Shown here in pieces: positions 5,336 through 10,244 of a DNA stretch of 10,244 nucleotides. Source of the DNA: Pseudomonadota bacterium. Its GTDB lineage: Bacteria > BMS3Abin14. The position numbers were made by a program, and so were the translations under genes. The DNA is taken from positions 1 through 10,244 of the forward strand of contig QIFJ01000231.1 of NCBI GenBank assembly GCA_003229755.1. Direction: 5' to 3'. How positions within the stretch are numbered: position 1 is the stretch's first letter; every line of letters begins with the position of its first letter. The notes beneath the pieces are model-generated. The model was given only the letters and a program-made list of their open reading frames with translations, was not told the DNA's origin and made no database searches.

Positions 5336-6487
5336 ATGAAGAAGTTCGCTTTTCTGATTCTGGCAACTTTCATTCTCTTTCCACAAATTTCATACAGCTC
5401 TTCTCCGATCAAAATCGGGGTGACTCTGGGCCTTACCGGAAAATACACCGAACTTGGCAAGATGCAGGAGCGTGGTTACCGACTCTGGGAAAGCGAGGTA
5501 AACAGCCAGAGAAAACTGCTGGGCAGAGAAGTCAACGTGATCATCAAGGACGACCGGAGCGATCCGGCAACGGCCGTTGAACTTTACAAGCGAATGTTCG
5601 TAGAGGAAAAGGTTGACCTTGTTTTCGGTCCTTACTCGAGTGGAATAACAAACGCAATCCTGCCCGTTACATCAGAGTTCGGCTATCCGGTTCTCGCCAA
5701 CGGAGCGTCCTCGGACAAGATCTGGCAGCAGGGGTATGATCACGTCTTCGGCTTGTACATTCCTGCAGGAAAATATGCCGTGGGGTTTCTGGAGATGCTT
5801 AGAACCAGCGGGATGACTGACATAGCCATTGTCTCAGCAGATGATCCGTTCTCAATTACGATGGCAGAAGGTACGCGGAAATGGGCTGAACGCTTCGGAC
5901 TGAATGTAGTTTATTTCAAGAGATTCAAAAAGGGCACTTCCAACCTGGAAGAGATAGCAAAAGAGGTAAAGAACTCCGGCGCAGCCGCCCTGATCGTGTG
6001 CGGGCATTTCAACGAATCTGTTGACATGAAAAGATCTCTGTCCAACATAGGTTGGCAGCCAGACGTTTACTACGCATCGGTAGGGCCCGTTCTCCAGAAA
6101 TATTACGAAAAGCTTGGCAGGTTGGCGGAAAATTCTTTTTCCTCATCTCAATGGGAATACCATCCGAAATTGTCTTTCCCGGGCTCGAGCGAGTTTTTCG
6201 GAACTTTCGTCAAAACCTACGGCATTAAACCTTCGTACCACGCCGCCTCAGCATTTGCCGGCGGCACTGTTCTCGAAGCGGCTGTCAACAAGGTCGGCAG
6301 CCTCGATCGTGAAAAAATAAGGGAGATGCTCTCCACAATGGACGTGATGAGCATCCTGGGCCGTTACGGCGTGGACAGGACAGGTATGCAGATCAGACAG
6401 TTTCCGGTGATCATCCAGTGGCAGAATGCCAAAAAAGAGATCGTCTGGCCGAAGGAACTCAGGACCGCTGATCCTGTTTTTGAGTAA
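5336..6487 (+). CDS. Secreted branched-chain amino acid-type (LivK-like) ABC substrate-binding protein
   Basis: A 383-residue periplasmic-binding-protein fold, Peripla_BP_6 type. A classic signal peptide (MKKFAFLILATFILF, cleavage near SYSSS, residues 20-23) has no lipobox Cys, suggesting a soluble periplasmic protein. The mature part starts PIKIGVTLGLTGKYTELG, the family's typical first strand and ligand loop. LVFGPYSSGITNAILPVTSE (95-114) with PVLANGASS is the second ligand-binding segment. The C terminus has the usual IIQWQNAKKEIVWP. Amino acids or small related molecules are likely ligands; the specificity is not readable. The ATG at 5336 is preferred over the in-frame GTG at 5324 because AAGGCGG (5318-5324) then lies 11 bases upstream and the n-region begins MKK. 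No permease or ATPase gene accompanies it; it is instead followed after 7 bases by a sensor kinase gene, suggesting a sensing role. Confidence 0.88.
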   Translation: MKKFAFLILATFILFPQISYSSSPIKIGVTLGLTGKYTELGKMQERGYRLWESEVNSQRKLLGREVNVIIKDDRSDPATAVELYKRMFVEEKVDLVFGPYSSGITNAILPVTSEFGYPVLANGASSDKIWQQGYDHVFGLYIPAGKYAVGFLEMLRTSGMTDIAIVSADDPFSITMAEGTRKWAERFGLNVVYFKRFKKGTSNLEEIAKEVKNSGAAALIVCGHFNESVDMKRSLSNIGWQPDVYYASVGPVLQKYYEKLGRLAENSFSSSQWEYHPKLSFPGSSEFFGTFVKTYGIKPSYHAASAFAGGTVLEAAVNKVGSLDREKIREMLSTMDVMSILGRYGVDRTGMQIRQFPVIIQWQNAKKEIVWPKELRTADPVFE

Positions 6488-6494
6488 TCTGGAC

Positions 6495-9368
6495 ATGAAA
6501 ACCCAAGTCAGATTTACCGACAGGCTTGCTTTCAGAATAATCACTCCCGTATTTTTTCTCGTCATAATACTGGGAGCTGTGCTCTACTTTTTCGTTCTCC
6601 GTTCCATCACGGAATTTCAGGAAGATATAGTCACCAGGGATATGGACTGGACATCCAAGAGCATCTTCAACATTCTCGACGACAATATCTACAAACTGAT
6701 GATAACGGGCTCCCTTGGGAATGAAGTTCTGGGACAGATCCAGAAGGGCAAAGCCCTCGGTGAGATCGAAGATTTCATCCGGCAGAGGGAACTGGATGTC
6801 ATTGTCTTTTCTGGTTCTGAGAATAAAGTAATTTTCTCCAGCGGTTTTTCAGATGCCTACTTCGCCCAGATTGAAAAAGACTTCATTGAAAACACGTCCT
6901 TTAAGACCGCGTATGGTGGAATTGAATATGTCGGTTACCATATCGATTTCGATCCCTGGCAGTGGGATATAGTCCTGCTAAAGGATAAAGCTGGATACTC
7001 AGCCCTGATGCTCCAGGTCCGCAACGCTAACGTGGCCACCGCAACCATCCTCGGGCTGTCGGCATTTCTTTTGTTTTTCTATCTCAGGAGCTATATCAAA
7101 AAACCTGTTGAAGAGATCATTGGACCTCTCACGGAGGGCAGGACACCGGAATACAAAGGAATACACGAATTCGAATTCATCAGCGACAACATAAGATCGA
7201 TGATGGATTCACTAAAAGAGAGCGAGAGACGCTATCGTTTACTTGCTGACAACCTTACCGACGTAATATGGACCCTGGATATGGATATGAACAGAACATA
7301 TCTGAGTCTATCCGTAATGAGGTTGAGGGGCTTTTCTGTGGAAGAACTTATCGGAATGCCGTTATCTGAGTCCATGACGAGAGAGTCCTACGAAATTGTG
7401 AGGAGTATTTTCCAACAGGAGATAGACCTCGAAGGGAAACCCGGTTCAGATCCCTTCAGATCGAGAACCCTGGAGCTGGAGTTTTTATGTAAAGATGGTT
7501 CCACTATCTGGGGAGAAGTCAAGACTTCCTTTCTGCGGGATGAAACCGGAAAAGCGATCGGTATCCTGGGAGTCACCAGGGATATTACCGAACGGATAAA
7601 AGCAAGAGAAGCGCTTCGAGAATCAGAGGAGCGGTACAGGCAGATGTTCGAACGCAATCCCCTTCCTATGATGATAATTGATGCTGAAAGTCTTGAGTTC
7701 CTCAATGTAAATGCTGCCACGGTGGCACACTACGGATATTCCTGGGAGGAATTTCTCAATATGACTGTAAAAGATATCAGACCCAAGGAAGATGTTGAGG
7801 CTGTTATCGATTACATTTCTAAGATCGAACCCGGGATAGACCATCAGGGTATCTGGAGACACAAAAAGAAGGATGGTACCATCATTTACGTGGACATAAC
7901 CTCCCATGATATGATCTACGGCGGACTGAGGGCCAGGGTCGGTATGTGCAACGATGTCACTGAGCAGCTGACGGCACAGAAGGCTCTGAGTGAAAGCGAG
8001 GAAAGGTACCGGACCCTGGTTGAGAAGGGAATGGTGGGAGTGTACCTCATCCAGGATGGTCTCTTCGTGTATGTCAACAACAAGCTGGCGGAGATCTTTG
8101 GATATACCCCTGACGAGATAGTAGATCAGAAGGGACCTGAAGACCTGGTCCTCCCGGAAGACTGGCCTGTTGTCAGGGAGAACATAAGGCGCCGGATGGA
8201 TGGGGAGATCGGTTCAGTGAACTACGATTTCAGGGGACAGAAGAAGGACGGCTCCGCAATCCAGGTGGAGGTCCACGGAAGCGCCATCGAGTACAGGGGT
8301 AAACGGGCAGTTCTTGGCACACTCCTTGATATCACCGAGCGTATGAGGGCCGAGAAAGCCCTCCGTGAAAGCGAGGAACGATTCAGGACAGCCTTCCGTA
8401 CGAGCCCTGATGCAATGTGCATAAACACTTTTGAAAACACTGAATTTATCGACATTAACGATGGCTTTCTCAATTTGACCGGATATACAAGGGAAGAAGT
8501 TATAGGTAAAACAATATTCGATCTTGGAATATGGCACCATGATAAAGACCGCCAGCATCTTGTTGAAGCGCTGCAGGCGACCGGTCAAGTTTCCAACATG
8601 GAGACAGGCTTCCGTCTAAAAAATGATAGCGTTATACCCTGCCTCTATTCCGCAAAGAGTTTCTCGCTTGAGGATGGAACGTACGTCCTCTCCATCGTAA
8701 GCGATATTACCGAACTGAAATCAGCAGAAGACAAGATCAAGGCCTCCCTGCTGGAAAAGGAAATACTCCTCAAAGAGATACATCATCGTGTCAAAAACAA
8801 CCTTCAGGTAATATTGCAGTCCCACTACATAAAAGAAGAAGAATCAAAAGAGATCTACCGGGAGAGTCAGAACAGGATAATCACAATGGCCCTGATCCAC
8901 GAGGAACTCTATCAAAGAGAGGATCTGTCCAGTATCGACTTTGCCGATTTTCTGCAAAACCTTTCTGACAACCTTCTGAGCTCCTACGGCATGGACCGGC
9001 GCCGCATTTCTATTGAACTGGACATCAAGGAAGCGGAGTTAATAATCGATACCGCCATCCCCTGCGGACTAATAATCAACGAGCTTGTTTCAAACTCACT
9101 CAAGCACGCTTTTCCTGGTAACCAAAAGGGGGAAATACGTGTGAAGCTGCATTCAACAGGAAACAAGGGATACAGCCTCAAGATCTCGGATAACGGAGTA
9201 GGATTTCCCAGAGGTATGAACTTCAGGCAGACCAAATCACTGGGACTTCAGCTTGTTACAGTACTTGTCGATCAACTTGGAGGCACTATCAAGATGGTCA
9301 AGAGAAAGGGCACAACCTTCAATATCACTTTCACAGAGTACAGGGAAGCGGGGACGGAGCTCCACTAA
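6495..9368 (+). CDS. Membrane multi-PAS sensor histidine kinase, HisKA_2 (LytS/HWE-like) type
   Basis: A 957-residue protein. TM1 is about 12-34 and TM2 about 179-197, enclosing a roughly 145-residue periplasmic sensor domain; its FDPWQWDIVLLKD segment resembles single-Cache domains. Four cytoplasmic PAS domains follow, each opened by a SExRYR-like helix: about 243-370, 377-495, 501-620 and 627-745, with PAC-type endings such as GVTRDITERIKA. The transmitter has EIHHRVKNNLQVI (761-773, phosphoacceptor probably His764), ESQNRIITMALIHEELYQ, N-box INELVSNSLKHAF (861-873), G1 DNGVGF (899-904) and G2 SLGLQLV (915-921), all intact. Compared with the remembered HisKA_2 consensus, about five residues are missing after LQVI (see findings). 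The start at 6495, 7 bases after the binding-protein stop, is chosen because the protein then begins MKTQVRFTDRLAFRI before TM1; an upstream in-frame ATG at 6426 lies inside the preceding gene. No response regulator is adjacent. Confidence 0.92.
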   Translation: MKTQVRFTDRLAFRIITPVFFLVIILGAVLYFFVLRSITEFQEDIVTRDMDWTSKSIFNILDDNIYKLMITGSLGNEVLGQIQKGKALGEIEDFIRQRELDVIVFSGSENKVIFSSGFSDAYFAQIEKDFIENTSFKTAYGGIEYVGYHIDFDPWQWDIVLLKDKAGYSALMLQVRNANVATATILGLSAFLLFFYLRSYIKKPVEEIIGPLTEGRTPEYKGIHEFEFISDNIRSMMDSLKESERRYRLLADNLTDVIWTLDMDMNRTYLSLSVMRLRGFSVEELIGMPLSESMTRESYEIVRSIFQQEIDLEGKPGSDPFRSRTLELEFLCKDGSTIWGEVKTSFLRDETGKAIGILGVTRDITERIKAREALRESEERYRQMFERNPLPMMIIDAESLEFLNVNAATVAHYGYSWEEFLNMTVKDIRPKEDVEAVIDYISKIEPGIDHQGIWRHKKKDGTIIYVDITSHDMIYGGLRARVGMCNDVTEQLTAQKALSESEERYRTLVEKGMVGVYLIQDGLFVYVNNKLAEIFGYTPDEIVDQKGPEDLVLPEDWPVVRENIRRRMDGEIGSVNYDFRGQKKDGSAIQVEVHGSAIEYRGKRAVLGTLLDITERMRAEKALRESEERFRTAFRTSPDAMCINTFENTEFIDINDGFLNLTGYTREEVIGKTIFDLGIWHHDKDRQHLVEALQATGQVSNMETGFRLKNDSVIPCLYSAKSFSLEDGTYVLSIVSDITELKSAEDKIKASLLEKEILLKEIHHRVKNNLQVILQSHYIKEEESKEIYRESQNRIITMALIHEELYQREDLSSIDFADFLQNLSDNLLSSYGMDRRRISIELDIKEAELIIDTAIPCGLIINELVSNSLKHAFPGNQKGEIRVKLHSTGNKGYSLKISDNGVGFPRGMNFRQTKSLGLQLVTVLVDQLGGTIKMVKRKGTTFNITFTEYREAGTELH

Positions 9369-9394
9369 AGTTTAAAGTTGAAGGTTGAAATTAA
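9367..9394. repeat. Short AT-rich heptad tract E between convergent genes
   Basis: Four 7-base units in phase, AAAGTTT, AAAGTTG, AAGGTTG, AAATTAA, fill the 22-base gap between the kinase stop (9366-9368) and the Gx-transporter stop (9391-9393) and overlap both stop codons. The sequence differs from the TTCCAGG flavour of the other elements but keeps the same period. Only one arm is present. No hairpin terminator is visible between these convergent genes. Confidence 0.5.
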
Positions 9395-9897
9395 ACTCGT
9401 CGCCTTTCCATTAATCTTGATGCCAGCAGCGTCGCGACCCCTCCATTGATGATCCCTGTCACAAGAGCAATGGTCCCCATGAAAGGAAGCAGTCTGAATA
9501 GATCCGCGGACTGCACGTAAAACGCCGATGCCACGGCAAGCTGAGCTGTGACGTGAGCCAAGGCCCCTCCGATACTTATTCCGTAGAGGCTGAACCTTCC
9601 ACCTGAAAGAGCCAGAGGAACCATCACGATGAGGCTCGCCGCTCCTCCGGCAACCGACATCACGGCTGTTGGAGAGAATACGCCGCCCCACACTAATGAG
9701 ACGAGGGCAACTCTTCCGAAAGTCACCCACGCACCGTCTCTTACGCCCAGCACAGCAAAGGCCGTCAAAGTCATAATATTACCCAGCCCCAGACGGATCA
9801 TTGGCGCGGGGCTGGGCAGCACCCTTTCCAGGCTTGAGAGTACAAAAGCCGCGGCAATAAGCAGGGCGAGGTACGCCACCCTACCTTGAGACCGCAT
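9391..9897 (-). CDS. Gx transporter family membrane protein (heptaprenyl diphosphate synthase component I-like)
   Basis: A 168-residue, strongly hydrophobic protein with about five membrane segments. The N-terminal ALLIAAAFVLSSLERVLPSP, followed by APMIRLGLGNIMTLTAFAVL (31-50), is the characteristic E-x-x-LPxPxPxxRLGLxN signature of the family annotated as Gx transporter or Hpre_diP_synt_I. Conserved GGxxSPxAxMSxxGG (71-85) and GGALAHVTAQLAVA (110-123) segments also fit. The family resembles ECF-type S components; the heptaprenyl synthase name is a legacy label and the substrate is unknown. A GGAGG site (9903-9907) lies 5 bases before the ATG at 9897. The start overlaps the upstream NusG-domain-II gene by 17 bases, a pairing I recall in several phyla, often near FMN-transferase (ApbE) or Rnf genes. 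Its 3' end converges on the sensor kinase. Confidence 0.85.
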   Translation of the reverse strand: MRSQGRVAYLALLIAAAFVLSSLERVLPSPAPMIRLGLGNIMTLTAFAVLGVRDGAWVTFGRVALVSLVWGGVFSPTAVMSVAGGAASLIVMVPLALSGGRFSLYGISIGGALAHVTAQLAVASAFYVQSADLFRLLPFMGTIALVTGIINGGVATLLASRLMERRRV

Positions 9898-10244
9898 CGA
9901 GTCCTCCGCTGCCCTTTACCTTGACAGAGATCCTGTTTGGAATGCACAGGATTATTTCTCCTGGATCGTCTATGGGTCCCATGGCCTCGCAGATCTTGAG
10001 GGGGCAAGGTGAATTCTCCATCCTCGCCTGCCCATCCTCAACGATGAGTTTTTCCGGGCCCAGGGGACCGTTGACAACATACTCGGCATTATCTTTCAGG
10101 GACACGGTTACTAAACCGTCTATACTGCGAACTTCCAGGTACTGTCCAGTGCCGGAATCACCGGATACTCCGGCAAGACGACCCGGTATCATGAAGATCA
10201 GAAAGACCAGGAAAACAAGAAGGCAGGCATCCCAAAACGTGGGA
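9881..10244 (-). CDS. NusG domain II-containing protein, 5' end beyond the window
   Basis: The frame stays open from the stop (9881-9883) to the window edge, so the true start lies beyond 10244. Upstream of the internal ATG at 10192 it reads a hydrophobic helix, FWDACLLVFLVFLIFMIPG, typical of the N-terminal membrane anchor of this family, so the ATG at 10192 is not the start. The rest is a small beta-rich domain: YLEVRSIDGLVTVSLKDNAE, then the signature CPLKICEAMGPIDDPGEIIL with a final Cys and IPNRISVKV. The three cysteines and the CPxxxC...GxI...CxPN pattern identify stand-alone NusG domain II (DUF, PF07009-like). Function is unknown; it is an extracytoplasmic domain on a single anchor, translationally coupled (17-base overlap) to the Gx-transporter protein. 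Confidence 0.85.
   Translation of the reverse strand, partial: PTFWDACLLVFLVFLIFMIPGRLAGVSGDSGTGQYLEVRSIDGLVTVSLKDNAEYVVNGPLGPEKLIVEDGQARMENSPCPLKICEAMGPIDDPGEIILCIPNRISVKVKGSGGLDAVSR

Noticed and set aside
6426..6494. Upstream ATG adding 23 residues to the membrane kinase
   Set aside because: The added residues lie inside the binding-protein gene and read as a basic out-of-frame shadow; the ATG at 6495 sits just after the stop with a normal N terminus before TM1.
9629..9889. Plus-strand open frame antisense to the Gx-transporter gene
   Set aside because: It is a low-complexity shadow of a well-supported membrane protein gene on the minus strand.

Overview
The window looks like a bacterial chromosome segment of roughly even base composition, with mostly housekeeping genes plus two signalling loci. 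The gene set is a yeast-length SAICAR synthase, an RseC/MucC protein, an RluD-type pseudouridine synthase, a PgeF/YfiH protein, a NusG-domain-II plus Gx-transporter pair, and two PAS histidine kinases. Together with heptad-periodic intergenic repeats, this best fits a deltaproteobacteria-like (Desulfobacterota or related) or neighbouring environmental lineage. The lineage call is an inference from gene content and remembered families. No rRNA, tRNA, CRISPR array, IS element or phage gene was seen.

Layout. At the left edge (1-125, minus) is the first 41 codons of a gene running out of the window. A divergent intergenic region carries a long inverted heptad repeat, followed by purC (456-1376). 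A second intergenic repeat or hairpin region separates purC from a soluble PAS histidine kinase with a badly eroded ATP-binding domain (1523-2587). After another inverted heptad repeat comes a tight four-gene run on the plus strand: rseC-like, an 88-residue conserved-looking small protein, rluD-like and pgeF (2722-5038), with gaps of 17 and 9 bases and then an ATGA overlap. A 297-base non-coding stretch holds a third inverted heptad repeat and an AT-rich, promoter-like segment. It leads to a two-gene unit: a secreted branched-chain-amino-acid-type binding protein (5336-6487) and, 7 bases later, a 957-residue membrane histidine kinase with four PAS domains and a HisKA_2 module (6495-9368). Converging on it from the right is a minus-strand pair, a Gx-transporter family membrane protein (9391-9897) overlapped by a NusG-domain-II protein (9881 to beyond 10244).

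How the genes may work together. purC acts in purine biosynthesis. The rseC-rluD-pgeF run mixes a membrane Cys-cluster protein, rRNA modification and a laccase-domain cell-wall/purine enzyme, and looks co-transcribed rather than functionally unified. The most suggestive functional unit is the binding protein plus sensor kinase. No permease or ATPase gene accompanies the binding protein, so it may serve as a ligand-loaded partner of the kinase rather than a transport component. No response regulator is present.

The strongest unexplained signal is non-coding. Four or five of the intergenic regions carry stretches with strict 7-base periodicity in different sequence 'flavours', usually as facing arms of a large imperfect hairpin. 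Two of them share a 33-base module with 28 identities.
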